From the NCBI GenBank assembly GCA_031275285.1, contig JAISOY010000094.1, positions 1 through 38,440 of the forward strand: a stretch of 38,440 nucleotides of DNA, read 5' to 3'. Below, piece by piece: positions 15,719-24,638 of the stretch; position 1 is the first letter of the stretch, and each line of letters opens with the position of its first letter. Both the position numbers and the translations under genes were made by a program. This DNA comes from Bacteroidales bacterium (GTDB lineage Bacteria > Bacteroidota > Bacteroidia > Bacteroidales > UBA4181). The notes under the pieces were generated by a model, which saw only the letters and a program-made list of their open reading frames with translations, did no database searches and was not told where the DNA came from.

Positions 15719-16917
15719 TTATTTTGTTTTCCCGCTATTTTATCCACAACCAATGCAATGGCTCCATCTCCGGTCACATTACAAGCCGTACCGAAACTAT
15801 CAATGGCAATATATAAAGCAATAATAAGTCCTATGGCTTCATTGTCAAAACCCAGCATGGACTGGAGAACACCTGTTGCAGCCATAATAGCACCACCCGG
15901 GACACCGGGAGCAGCAATCATTACTACCCCCAACATCAGGATAAATGCTGTATACAACGACAAATCGTGAGGAATACCTACCAATATACAAATGGCCAGA
16001 CTCATGGCAACAATTTTCATTGTACTTCCCGCCAGATGTATGGTAGCGCATAACGGGATACAGAAATCCGCAATATCTTCCCGGACTCCGTTTTTTCTCG
16101 TCTGGGCCAGAGTAACAGGTATGGTAGCGGCAGAAGAAGATGTACCCAATGCTGTCATATAGGCTGGTAACATGGTATACAATAACCGTAAAGGATTTCT
16201 TTTAACTACTGCTCCTGCAATGATATATTGGATCAATAAAAGCAAAATATGTAAAATAAAGATGATACCGATGACTTTCCCAAAAACGCCAATGATGGAA
16301 AATACCGTTCCTGAATATGTCATATTTAAAAAGATACCGAAAATATAAATGGGCAATAATGGTATGATCACTGCAGAGATAACCAGTTCTACAATAGATT
16401 TGAACTCCGTCAGTGCGTTTTTAAGTGTTTCCCCTTTATTGATCGCAATCCCTATTCCCAGGATAAAGGCCAGGATCAAGGCTGTCATCACCCCGAATAC
16501 AGGAGGCATCTCAATCGTAAAAAAAGGAGTTAACAAGGTAGATTCCGGATCATCTACATTCAATAATTCAGGCTCAGGCGCAATCAAATAAGGAAAAACC
16601 GCATTACAGGAAAAATAGGTAAAAAATCCGGAAAAGATAGTAGACCCATAAGCGATCAATGCTGTAATTGCCAACAACCGACCGGCATTTTTCCCCAGAT
16701 CTGCAATACCCGGCGCAACCAATCCGAGAATGATCAAAGGAATGGAAAATCCCAGAAACGAGGAAAATATGCTACTAAAAGTAACAAAAACCCTTACCAG
16801 GCCCGGCAGGTTCATCCGGCTTTCCGAAAAAGCCATTCCGAATAGCATACCCAGGATAATGGCAATTATCACCTTAGGTAATAACCCTATTTTTATTTTT
16901 TTCCTAAATATATTCAT
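15715..16917 (-). CDS. Dicarboxylate/amino acid:cation symporter (DAACS family)
   Basis: This 400-residue inner-membrane protein has about eight to ten hydrophobic segments and belongs to the sodium:dicarboxylate symporter fold (PF00375). The re-entrant loop signature GTSSSAATIP is clear. The following PLCATIHLAGST replaces the more usual PLGATINMDGT, so substrate and ion preference may differ from GltP or DctA. SstT-like serine/threonine transport is an alternative. It overlaps cinA by 4 nt and starts 20 nt after the small lipoprotein gene. Confidence 0.87.
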   Translation of the reverse strand: MNIFRKKIKIGLLPKVIIAIILGMLFGMAFSESRMNLPGLVRVFVTFSSIFSSFLGFSIPLIILGLVAPGIADLGKNAGRLLAITALIAYGSTIFSGFFTYFSCNAVFPYLIAPEPELLNVDDPESTLLTPFFTIEMPPVFGVMTALILAFILGIGIAINKGETLKNALTEFKSIVELVISAVIIPLLPIYIFGIFLNMTYSGTVFSIIGVFGKVIGIIFILHILLLLIQYIIAGAVVKRNPLRLLYTMLPAYMTALGTSSSAATIPVTLAQTRKNGVREDIADFCIPLCATIHLAGSTMKIVAMSLAICILVGIPHDLSLYTAFILMLGVVMIAAPGVPGGAIMAATGVLQSMLGFDNEAIGLIIALYIAIDSFGTACNVTGDGAIALVVDKIAGKQNK

Positions 16918-16936
16918 ATAGCGTAAAAGTAATTTA

Positions 16937-17590
16937 TTATATGTGTCTGATGGATATTTGTTTCACATTTGTTTCTTGATCTTCCCCGGAGTCATTTGTA
17001 ACCATAATTCCAAGAGATTTCGATTTTAAAGGAAGGATATATGATGTCCGATAAACAGTTTTATCATTATCTTTCTTAATTTTTAATTTGACTTTAATAA
17101 ATCTATATGTTCCACCTTCAATGACTTTTCGTTCTTCCCAAAAAACCTGATTAACGCCTGGGATCCAAACAAGTTTCTGCATTACTTGAGTCAGTTGTTC
17201 AGCTGTATCTTGGTTGATTCGTAAATGAGGAGCAATGAAAAAAAATATTGAATTCGAATAGTCAGTAGTGTCACAAAACAGTATTCCGGGATTTCCTTTC
17301 AATAAGTGTTGTTTTATGATCATTCCAGATAATAAGCTGTCATTGTAAGATAATTTTCCTTTCACCTTTTTGATATTATCCCACATCCGATCCGCGTTTA
17401 TCTCATTTTCAATTGCAATCTGCCTATAACCGGGAGGGATATGAAATTTAATACCATATGTATCCAAGGTGAAATCATACTCCGGTTTTATTGAAAAATT
17501 ACATGCAGAAAACAAAAAACATACTGCATAAAAACATATTATGCAAATATAACTTGTTGTTTCTTGCCTGTAAAGGGTGATTATTTTCAT
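16937..17590 (-). CDS. Putative lipoprotein of unknown function
   Basis: I do not recognise this gene. The ATG at 17590 gives a 217-residue protein with a hydrophobic N-terminus and lipobox LFSAC (Cys30), so it is probably a lipoprotein. The frame is open to 17626, but that start would add a basic 12-residue extension and come close to the rprY stop codon. The mature part is mixed alpha/beta with IKFHIPPGYRQIAIENE and a VFWEERKVIEGG segment; no catalytic motif is visible. It follows the rprY-like regulator by 42 nt on the same strand. It may be an output or accessory protein of that system, which is inference from position only. Confidence 0.7.
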   Translation of the reverse strand: MKIITLYRQETTSYICIICFYAVCFLFSACNFSIKPEYDFTLDTYGIKFHIPPGYRQIAIENEINADRMWDNIKKVKGKLSYNDSLLSGMIIKQHLLKGNPGILFCDTTDYSNSIFFFIAPHLRINQDTAEQLTQVMQKLVWIPGVNQVFWEERKVIEGGTYRFIKVKLKIKKDNDKTVYRTSYILPLKSKSLGIMVTNDSGEDQETNVKQISIRHI

Positions 17591-17632
17591 ATATCGCTTT
17601 AAGCATCGCAAGATATGAAAATTCACAACACT

Positions 17633-18310
17633 TTATATGACCAGCTTAAAACCTTTTCCGTGAACATTCAATATTTCAACGCTTGGTTCGTCTTTAAGAT
17701 ACTTTCGCAATTTGGTGATATATACATCCATGCTTCTGGCGTTGAAATAATTATCATCTTCCCAGATGGTTTTTAAAGCGTAATTCCGCTCCAGTACCTG
17801 ATTCGCGTTATCACAAAGCAATTTAAGCAATTCCGATTCCTTGGTAGTTAACTTATGGGAAACTTCTCCATGCTGTAATAATTGCTTTTGGATGTCAAAA
17901 GTATATTTCCCAAGTGTATATGACTGAGGAGTAAATTGGGCATCAGTTTTTACCCGCCGTAGTATGGCTTCAATCCGGAAAAGTAATTCATCCATATTGA
18001 ATGGTTTGGTGATATAATCATCCGCACCTATTTTAAAACCTTCAAGAACGTCATCTTTCATTGACCGGGCCGTTAAAAATATAATCGGAACCACCTTATC
18101 AATGGTCCTGATTTCCTGGGCTAAAGTAAACCCGTCTTTAACAGGCATCATCACATCCAGGAGGCATAAGTCATAATGACCTTTCCGGAATCCTTCAAAT
18201 GCCTTTTCCCCATCATCAAACAAATCAGTTTCAAGCATCTTTGCATTAAGGTAATTTTTTAACAATTCACCTAAGTTTTCATCATCTTCAGCCAATAATA
18301 TTTTTGCCAT
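17633..18310 (-). CDS. rprY: OmpR/PhoB-family response regulator, RprY-like
   Basis: The receiver domain (about 1-120) has the acidic pocket EDD (8-10), phosphoacceptor Asp52 in LLDVMMP, a Thr in LTAR and Lys in YITKPF. A winged-helix DNA-binding domain follows (LTTKESELLKLLCDNANQVL ... MDVYITKLRKYL). The segment DGFTLAQE...IGADDYITKPF closely resembles the Bacteroides RprY I recall. It lies 40 nt after the sensor kinase gene. RprY in Bacteroides and Porphyromonas has been linked to tetracycline-related and oxidative/ionic stress, but the regulon here is unknown. Confidence 0.88.
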   Translation of the reverse strand: MAKILLAEDDENLGELLKNYLNAKMLETDLFDDGEKAFEGFRKGHYDLCLLDVMMPVKDGFTLAQEIRTIDKVVPIIFLTARSMKDDVLEGFKIGADDYITKPFNMDELLFRIEAILRRVKTDAQFTPQSYTLGKYTFDIQKQLLQHGEVSHKLTTKESELLKLLCDNANQVLERNYALKTIWEDDNYFNARSMDVYITKLRKYLKDEPSVEILNVHGKGFKLVI

Positions 18311-18350
18311 TATATTTACAAATATTAAAATTTACAAATTTATAAATCAA

Positions 18351-19958
18351 TCAGGAAATTGGTTGTTTACAATACAAGGTAATGATAAAATTGGTCCCTT
18401 GCCCGGGTTCACTTTCCACCTGAATCATTCCCTGGTGGCTGTCTATTACATTCTTCACATAAGCCAGCCCCAGCCCAAATCCCTTTACATTATGCACATT
18501 TCCGGTCGATACGCGGTAAAACTGGTCAAAGATCCTTTTCTGATCTGCTTTATTGATACCGATGCCTTTATCCTGTATGGATATACAAACTTTTCCGTCA
18601 GCGTCATAGGTCGATATGGTAATATCAGGACGCCCTTTACTATATTTAATCGCATTATCCATCAGATTAAACAAAACATTGGTTATGTGCACTTCATCCA
18701 CTTCAGCAACGGAGTTTACCGCATCCAGATTCTTAGTGACCTTCCCGTTTTTATTTTTTATCTGGATAAGCATGTTCTTGACCACCATATTTACCAACTC
18801 GTTCATATCCAATTCCTTAAATTTCAGCATAATTTTCCCGCGGTCGAATATCGCCATCTGTAGAATTTTCTCTACTTGTTGGCTCAGACGTTTACTTTCA
18901 TCGGCAATTACTGATGAAAGGTGGTCGTAATTTTTTGATTCATTGGGAATACTTCTGTCATTCAGCATTTGTGATGCCAGGGAAATAGTAGATATGGGCG
19001 TTTTTAGTTCATGGGTGATGTTATTGACAAAATCGGTACGGATACTGGCTACTTTTTTCTGCCTGATCATCTGGTAAACGGTAGCAGAAAATGCCAAAAT
19101 AACGATCAATGTAAACATCACAGATGAAAAACTCATGATCCCTATAGACTTAAACAGATAGTTACTTCTCTTGGGAAAATAAAGACTCAGGTAATATGGT
19201 TGGGATTCAAACCAATCAAATGGAAAAAGAGTGGTTAAGAATTGTTCATTCCCTTTTTTAGGATTAAAATTCTCCGACTGATAAATTCTATTTTTTGTAT
19301 CTTTTTCATAAACAGCATATTCAAAGGGTTGGTCTATATCCGACTTTTCCAGTTCCATATGGATGAAATAATCCAATGTTATCCCGTCAATACGATCTTC
19401 CAGACGGTAATCCGCCCGTTGTATCCTATTCAATGTCTCTTCGATCACCAATTTGCGCTTCGCCCTACGTTCAGCGGGAGAAGACTGGGGTGACTGTACG
19501 ATTGTGGATATCGACCCACTGATCTGTGTGCTTGCGGAACCATTTCCAAATTGCTCTTGAATCTGCATAAAGCCATGTTGTACAATGCTGTACGGGCTCC
19601 AGTAATCCCTCACTGCATTATTCCAGAACGCATATTTATCTTCTTCAGAAATATTTGGGTATGGTGTTTCAAGTTGCTTTTTTCCGGCAATAATGGAGTC
19701 CAGTAAAGCCTTTTGATCCCCCTGAGTTCTCACATTTCTCTGGAAAGGGTATGGCGCATTTAATTCGTGAATTACCTGAACAACGTCGTATGATTGTACA
19801 TCTTCCGCTATACGGTTAATTGTAGTATTGACCAACTGTGCGAATTGCTGTTCCTTAATCGTATAGGCATTATTGATCCAATATGCCTGAACGGCAATAA
19901 GACCTGCCAGTGCAACAGATGCAATAATCACTAATGTATACAATGTGGATTTCTTCAT
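18351..19958 (-). CDS. rprX: Sensor histidine kinase, RprX-like
   Basis: The 535-residue kinase has TM1 (about 5-28), a periplasmic sensor region (about 29-270) and TM2 (about 271-294). A dimerisation domain has the H-box FVNNITHELKTPIS (His316) and the HATPase domain has N, G1 and G2 boxes (LFNLMDNAIKYS, DKGIGI, GFGLGLAYV). No HAMP domain is obvious between TM2 and the H-box. It is transcribed with the rprY-like gene. The periplasmic region has no recognisable PAS or Cache motif to my eye, so the signal is unknown. Confidence 0.88.
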   Translation of the reverse strand: MKKSTLYTLVIIASVALAGLIAVQAYWINNAYTIKEQQFAQLVNTTINRIAEDVQSYDVVQVIHELNAPYPFQRNVRTQGDQKALLDSIIAGKKQLETPYPNISEEDKYAFWNNAVRDYWSPYSIVQHGFMQIQEQFGNGSASTQISGSISTIVQSPQSSPAERRAKRKLVIEETLNRIQRADYRLEDRIDGITLDYFIHMELEKSDIDQPFEYAVYEKDTKNRIYQSENFNPKKGNEQFLTTLFPFDWFESQPYYLSLYFPKRSNYLFKSIGIMSFSSVMFTLIVILAFSATVYQMIRQKKVASIRTDFVNNITHELKTPISTISLASQMLNDRSIPNESKNYDHLSSVIADESKRLSQQVEKILQMAIFDRGKIMLKFKELDMNELVNMVVKNMLIQIKNKNGKVTKNLDAVNSVAEVDEVHITNVLFNLMDNAIKYSKGRPDITISTYDADGKVCISIQDKGIGINKADQKRIFDQFYRVSTGNVHNVKGFGLGLAYVKNVIDSHQGMIQVESEPGQGTNFIITLYCKQPIS

Positions 19959-19978
19959 GTCCTGATCACATTTGAATG

Positions 19979-19986
19979 CAAAAATA
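19979..19986 (-). promoter_or_regulatory. Promoter -7 box upstream of rprX
   Basis: TATTTTTG on the minus strand matches TAnnTTTG and lies 20 nt before the rprX ATG, giving a very short leader. There is no TTG at the expected -33 distance, which may fit a regulated promoter. Confidence 0.45.
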
Positions 19987-20111
19987 CAATATCCGGGCCA
20001 CGAATCCTGCTATTTAACAATCTTTAACTATGTGAACATAACCTCCTTATTAGGGTTTTTTTCCAATATTTTACCTGGTGAATGGCTGCTTATCAACAAT
20101 AAAAGTGTGGA

Positions 20112-20140
20112 TAACTTCCTTTTAAGGGTAACTTCCTTTT
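20112..20140 (+). repeat. Two 12-bp direct repeats upstream of parE
   Basis: TAACTTCCTTTT occurs at 20112-20123 and again at 20129-20140 with a 5-bp spacer (17-bp period). The second copy ends 3 bp before the parE -7 box, so the pair covers the -33 region. It looks like a candidate regulator binding site, but no known operator matches. Confidence 0.5.
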
Positions 20141-20143
20141 CTT

Positions 20144-20151
20144 TATCTTTG
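20144..20151 (+). promoter_or_regulatory. Promoter -7 box upstream of parE
   Basis: TATCTTTG matches TAnnTTTG and lies 25 nt before the parE ATG. The -33 position shows TTT within a direct repeat rather than a clear TTG. Confidence 0.6.
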
Positions 20152-20176
20152 CACGTTAAAATACACGATTAAAATA

Positions 20177-22030
20177 ATGAGCGCAGATTATCAGGATGAC
20201 AGTATAAAAACGCTTGAGTGGCAGGAACATATTCGCTTACGCCCGGGGATGTATATCGGTAAATTAGGAGACGGCACATCTCCTGATGATGGGGTTTATA
20301 TTCTTGTAAAAGAAGTATTGGATAATTCTATTGATGAATACATGATGGGGCATGGAAAACAAATAGAACTAAATATCGATGAGAATAATCATGTATCCAT
20401 ACGTGATTACGGACGGGGAGTGCCCCTGGGAAAAGTCCTGGATGTAGCTTCAAAAATGAATACCGGCGCCAAGTATGACTCAAAAGCATTTAAGAAATCA
20501 GTCGGATTGAATGGAGTTGGGATCAAAGCTGTCAATGCATTATCGGGTTGTTTCTCCATTGAATCATTCCGTGATGGTAAATCAAAATCCGTAACTTTTG
20601 AAAGAGGACATGTTATATCCAATGATCCGGAAAAAAATACGAATCTGCCTAACGGCACATTGATTCGTTTTATTCCGGATGAAACGGTATTTGGAAGTTA
20701 TCAGATTTTACCGGAATATCTGGAACGCCTACTGAAGAATTATACTTTCCTTAATTCGGGACTTTCCATTATCTATAATGGTGTCAAATTCATTTCATCC
20801 AACGGATTGCTCGATTTGCTGGATGAAAATATGAATACCCCCGGCTTATATCCTCCTATTCACCTCAAAGGAGATGATATTGAAATTGCGATATGCCATG
20901 GGGTCCAATATGGTGAAGAATATTACAGCTTTGCCAACGGACAGTTCACTCCACAAGGAGGGACGCATCAGCAAGCATTCCGTGAAGCATATGTAAAAAC
21001 CATCCGCGAATTTTACAGGAAAGATTTTGATGCTTCCGATATCCGGGCATCCATCATTGCGGCAGTCAGTATCAAGATCGAGGAACCGATGTTCGAATCT
21101 CAAACCAAAACAAAGCTTGGTTCCAAAGAGATGGCTCCGGGAGGAGATTTAACAGTAGCCAAATTCATTGGCGATTTCGTAAAGAAAGAACTGGACAATT
21201 ATCTTCACCGGCACCCCGACACAGCAGATGCAATCCTTCAAAAGATTGTAGAAGCTGAAAAGGAACGGAAAGCAATGTCGGGCATTAAAAAGCTAGCAAA
21301 AGAACGGGCAAAAAAAGCCAGTCTCCATAACCGTAAATTACGTGATTGCCGCGTCCATTACAATGATAAAAACGAACGAGCGGAGGATTCTACCCTATTC
21401 ATTACGGAAGGTGATTCTGCTAGCGGATCCATCACTAAATCACGGGATGTAAATGTACAGGCAGTATTTAGTCTGCGTGGAAAACCGCTCAATACTTTCG
21501 GCATGACCAAACGAGTTGTGTATGAGAACGAAGAATTTAACCTGTTACAATCTGCATTAAATATCGAAGAAGACCTGGAAGATTTACGTTACAATAAAGT
21601 AGTGATAGCTACTGATGCTGATGTAGACGGGATGCACATACGGCTATTATTGATTACTTTTTTTCTCCAGTTCTTCCCTGACCTGATCCGTAAGGGACAT
21701 CTGTATATATTGCAAACGCCCTTATTCCGTGTCCGGAATAAAAAAGAAACACATTATTGTTATTCTCCGGAAGAAAAAGAACAAGCATTAAAGAAACTCG
21801 GATCTACAGCAGAAATAACCCGTTTTAAGGGACTTGGCGAGATATCCCCGGATGAATTTTCGGGATTTATCGGTGAAAATATCCGGTTAGATACGGTTCG
21901 TTTAAGTAAAAATGACCTGGTCCAGGAATTGCTTACGTTTTACATGGGTAAAAATACTCCTGACCGTCAGCATTTCATCATTGATAACCTCCGTATCGAA
22001 GAAGACCTTGTTGAAGAGGAGGTATTGTAG
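20177..22030 (+). CDS. parE: DNA topoisomerase IV subunit B (ParE), type IIA
   Basis: This ATPase subunit of topoisomerase IV decatenates and relaxes DNA. The GHKL ATPase motifs are present: [20 protein letters not shown] and [15 protein letters not shown]. So are the transducer and TOPRIM motifs: ITEGDSASG, the acidic [12 protein letters not shown] and [13 protein letters not shown]. The 617-residue length and [27 protein letters not shown] start suit the Bacteroidota ParE better than the longer GyrB. parC does not follow; the next gene is an unrelated fusion enzyme. GyrB remains a weaker alternative. Confidence 0.9.
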   Translation: MSADYQDDSIKTLEWQEHIRLRPGMYIGKLGDGTSPDDGVYILVKEVLDNSIDEYMMGHGKQIELNIDENNHVSIRDYGRGVPLGKVLDVASKMNTGAKYDSKAFKKSVGLNGVGIKAVNALSGCFSIESFRDGKSKSVTFERGHVISNDPEKNTNLPNGTLIRFIPDETVFGSYQILPEYLERLLKNYTFLNSGLSIIYNGVKFISSNGLLDLLDENMNTPGLYPPIHLKGDDIEIAICHGVQYGEEYYSFANGQFTPQGGTHQQAFREAYVKTIREFYRKDFDASDIRASIIAAVSIKIEEPMFESQTKTKLGSKEMAPGGDLTVAKFIGDFVKKELDNYLHRHPDTADAILQKIVEAEKERKAMSGIKKLAKERAKKASLHNRKLRDCRVHYNDKNERAEDSTLFITEGDSASGSITKSRDVNVQAVFSLRGKPLNTFGMTKRVVYENEEFNLLQSALNIEEDLEDLRYNKVVIATDADVDGMHIRLLLITFFLQFFPDLIRKGHLYILQTPLFRVRNKKETHYCYSPEEKEQALKKLGSTAEITRFKGLGEISPDEFSGFIGENIRLDTVRLSKNDLVQELLTFYMGKNTPDRQHFIIDNLRIEEDLVEEEVL

Positions 22031-22100
22031 CGAAACTTTTGTTCATTATTTTTCGTATAAAACGGATGGGTTTTATTTTTATCGAATTTAAACTGATTTA

Positions 22101-23237
22101 ATGAAAAAAGTATTTGTTAGTGGTTGTTTTGATATGCTGCACAGTGGTCATGTGGCTTTTTTTGAAGAAGCTGCCACACATGGAGATTTATACGTGGGTA
22201 TAGGTTCAGATAGTACTATTTCAGGACTGAAAGGCCGTAAAACCATCAATCCTGAACAGGAACGGTTGTATATGATCAAGGCGTTAAAAGTAGTTGCGGA
22301 TGCCTGGGTCAATTCCGGAAGCGGTATTCTTGATTTTGTGGATGATATGAGACAACTCAAGCCGGATATTTTTTTCGTTAATGAAGATGGGCACACTCCG
22401 GAAAAAGAAAAAATCTGTAAAGAATTAAAGATCGAATACATCATCAGTAAACGTATTCCACACGAAAAACTGCCCATACGTTCCACTACGGCTCTCCGTA
22501 AAGAATGCCTGATTCCATACCGTATTGACTTAGCCGGAGGATGGATGGATCAACCTTATGTGTCGAAGTATTATCCAGGATCTGTATTGACCATCAATAT
22601 TGAACCTGACTATGAATTTAATGACCGGAGCGGGATGTCCACCAGTACCAGGAATAAAGCCATTGAAATGTGGCAAACCGATATTCCGACCGGGGATCCT
22701 GAAAAATTAGCCAAGACACTGTTTTGTTTCGAAAATCCTCCCGGGACAAAGGTGATTAGCGGATCACAGGATTCTTTAGGAATTGTATTGCCCGGACTCA
22801 ACAAATTGGATTATGACGACAATTACTGGCCTTTTCAAATTACTTCTATTCATGACGAAGATATATTGAGTTGGATAGAAGACCATTTGTACCTGGTTGC
22901 CCTATCTCCAAGGGGAAATACATATAACGTATTGGATAAGACCAATATTACCCGTGAAAATGTGAGGATTTTATCAGAAGCAACCGATGACTGCTGGAAT
23001 GGAATCCTTCAAAAAGATATCAGGAGATTCGGGAATGCTTTCCGGCGCTCATTTGAAGCACAGATAGCTATGTTTCCTAATATGGTGGATGAAAACATCC
23101 TGCAGGATCTCGAGGAATATAAAAAAGACGCCCTGGGATGGAAATTATCCGGAGCCGGTGGTGGAGGTTATTTTGTTTTTGTCGCTGAACATCCGGAAAA
23201 TACTAAAGGAATAAAAATCCGCATCCGGAGAAAATAA
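22101..23237 (+). CDS. Nucleotidyltransferase / GHMP-kinase-like fusion protein
   Basis: The 378-residue protein joins two recognisable domains. Residues 1 to about 132 form a cytidylyltransferase-type fold with HxGH motif H14-S-G-H17, FVSGCFDMLHSGH at the start and a late RSTTALR motif. From about residue 138 it resembles GHMP sugar kinases: PYRIDLAGGWMD (motif 1) and KLSGAGGGGYFVF near residue 350 (motif 3). The glycine-rich motif 2 seems degenerate (SGMSTSTRNK), and the kinase part is short (about 240 residues). It may thus be a heptose- or fucose-type kinase with altered activity. A sugar kinase plus nucleotidyltransferase could make an NDP-sugar in one chain, but no sugar-pathway genes are adjacent. 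Substrate unknown. Confidence 0.75.
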   Translation: MKKVFVSGCFDMLHSGHVAFFEEAATHGDLYVGIGSDSTISGLKGRKTINPEQERLYMIKALKVVADAWVNSGSGILDFVDDMRQLKPDIFFVNEDGHTPEKEKICKELKIEYIISKRIPHEKLPIRSTTALRKECLIPYRIDLAGGWMDQPYVSKYYPGSVLTINIEPDYEFNDRSGMSTSTRNKAIEMWQTDIPTGDPEKLAKTLFCFENPPGTKVISGSQDSLGIVLPGLNKLDYDDNYWPFQITSIHDEDILSWIEDHLYLVALSPRGNTYNVLDKTNITRENVRILSEATDDCWNGILQKDIRRFGNAFRRSFEAQIAMFPNMVDENILQDLEEYKKDALGWKLSGAGGGGYFVFVAEHPENTKGIKIRIRRK

Positions 23238-23589
23238 GCATTTGGTGTTATTTATTGTCTTCTTATGTCTCATTGATCAAGCTGATTATCTTTATTAAAG
23301 ATGATATTCATTGTTAGTATAACTTAAATTTATTTATTCTCTTCTTGCATAATACAGGAAATCAGTCCGGTTGATATGCAATACGGTATTGATGTATATA
23401 TCAGACAGGGTTTTAATTGTGGTTATTCATGTTAATAACAATTGCTTCCTTGATCTATTCATCAATAGTAAAATGCTACTTTTATATTAAATCTATCTTT
23501 TTTTAATAAAGAATCCATTATATCATAAAAATTGGCATAAATTTGGCAGAGTAGACTTTAAAACATAGATCAAACAGAAAAACTAGTAT
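23238..23589. other. 352-nt non-coding gap before pfkA
   Basis: This AT-rich gap holds no credible gene. The only signal I can support is the sigma-54-like element close to pfkA. No strong terminator for the upstream fusion gene is visible, although the spacing suggests that pfkA is transcribed separately. Confidence 0.6.
23532..23548 (+). promoter_or_regulatory. Candidate sigma-54 (RpoN) promoter of pfkA
   Basis: TTGGCATAAATTTGGCA has the invariant GG at -24 and GC at -12 at the required 12-bp offset, against the consensus TTGGCACG-N4-TTGCW. It mismatches at three less conserved positions. Transcription would start near 23559, giving a 30-nt leader before the pfkA ATG. A TAnnTTTG box is not present in the same place. 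One match of this size can occur by chance in AT-rich DNA. Confidence 0.35.
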
Positions 23590-24582
23590 ATGGGCAAAAT
23601 AAAACGTATTGGAGTATTGACATCAGGGGGTGATGCTCCCGGAATGAATGCCGCAATCCGCGCCGTCACACGGGCGGGAATCAATAACGATCTGGAAGTT
23701 TTCGGGATCAGAAGAGGTTATGAAGGGATGATTGACGGAGATATCTTCCAAATGAATTCAGAAAGCGTAAGTGGAATTATCCAGACGGGAGGAACTTTTC
23801 TCCTGACTGCCAGGAGTAAGCGTTTCCGTGAACCGGAAGGACGTTTAGCCGCTTATGAGCAATTGAAGAAATTCGATATCGATGCAGTTGTTGTTATCGG
23901 TGGTGACGGGTCTTTTACCGGAGCCAATGTCATGTCTAATGAATTTGATATTACATTTATCGGTATTCCGGGAACCATAGATAATGACTTGTATGGCACC
24001 GATTATACCATTGGTTACGATACGGCTTTAAATACTGTAGTAGAAGCGGTCGATAAGATACGGGACACAGCCAGTTCCCATAACCGCATTTTCTTCGTTG
24101 AAGTAATGGGTCGTGAAGCTGGTTTTGTCGCTATTAATAGTGGAATTGCTTCGGGTGCAGAAATTATCATGATCCCTGAAGAAAAGAATCAAATTGATAA
24201 AGCCCGCAAATTTTTAGCCGAACGTGCCCGTAAAAATAAATCAAGCATCATCCTTGTGGCAGAAGGCCTTGAAGAAGGGAGTACTATGGAAATAGCGGCA
24301 ATTCTGGAACCGGAATTTCCTCAATTTGATATGCGGGTTTCTATTCTGGGGCATATACAAAGAGGTGGTTCGCCAAGCGCCAAAGACAGGGTAATTTCCA
24401 GCAGGATGGGAGCTGCTGCTGTTGACGCATTATTGGACAATCAAAAAAACCTGATGGTTGGTGTGGTGAATGATGAAATTGTTCAGGTACCATTAAGTAA
24501 AACCATCAAACTCCATAAAGCCATTGACGAAAACCTGATCAATCTTGCTGAAAACATTTCTACTTTCGGTCCTCCGAAATGA
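23590..24582 (+). CDS. pfkA: ATP-dependent 6-phosphofructokinase
   Basis: Pfk phosphorylates fructose 6-phosphate in the committed step of glycolysis. The 330-residue protein has GGDAPGMNAAIRAVTR near the N-terminus, VIGGDGSFTGA, the catalytic loop IPGTIDND and the substrate motif EVMGREAGF, then ILGHIQRGGSPSAKDR. Gly in GGDGS and Gly in PGTIDND mark the ATP-using type rather than the pyrophosphate-using type (GGDDS / PKTIDND). It stands alone between the fusion gene and a bidirectional terminator. Confidence 0.95.
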   Translation: MGKIKRIGVLTSGGDAPGMNAAIRAVTRAGINNDLEVFGIRRGYEGMIDGDIFQMNSESVSGIIQTGGTFLLTARSKRFREPEGRLAAYEQLKKFDIDAVVVIGGDGSFTGANVMSNEFDITFIGIPGTIDNDLYGTDYTIGYDTALNTVVEAVDKIRDTASSHNRIFFVEVMGREAGFVAINSGIASGAEIIMIPEEKNQIDKARKFLAERARKNKSSIILVAEGLEEGSTMEIAAILEPEFPQFDMRVSILGHIQRGGSPSAKDRVISSRMGAAAVDALLDNQKNLMVGVVNDEIVQVPLSKTIKLHKAIDENLINLAENISTFGPPK

Positions 24583-24589
24583 TCTTATG

Positions 24590-24638
24590 ATATTTCAAAA
24601 AAAATGAGATGCAGTGCATCTCATTTTTTTTGAAATAT
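24590..24638. terminator. Perfect bidirectional terminator
   Basis: A 23-bp perfect inverted repeat (24590-24612 and 24616-24638, loop AGT) has a GC-containing tip (GAGATGC / GCATCTC) flanked by A8 and T8 tracts. It thus gives a hairpin plus U-tract on both strands. It lies just after pfkA (+) and reaches the last base of the stop codon of the convergent NUMOD4/HNH gene. Confidence 0.88.

Noticed and set aside
20177..22030. Gyrase subunit B
   Set aside because: Length and N-terminus suit ParE better, although the two are similar and only an alignment would settle it.
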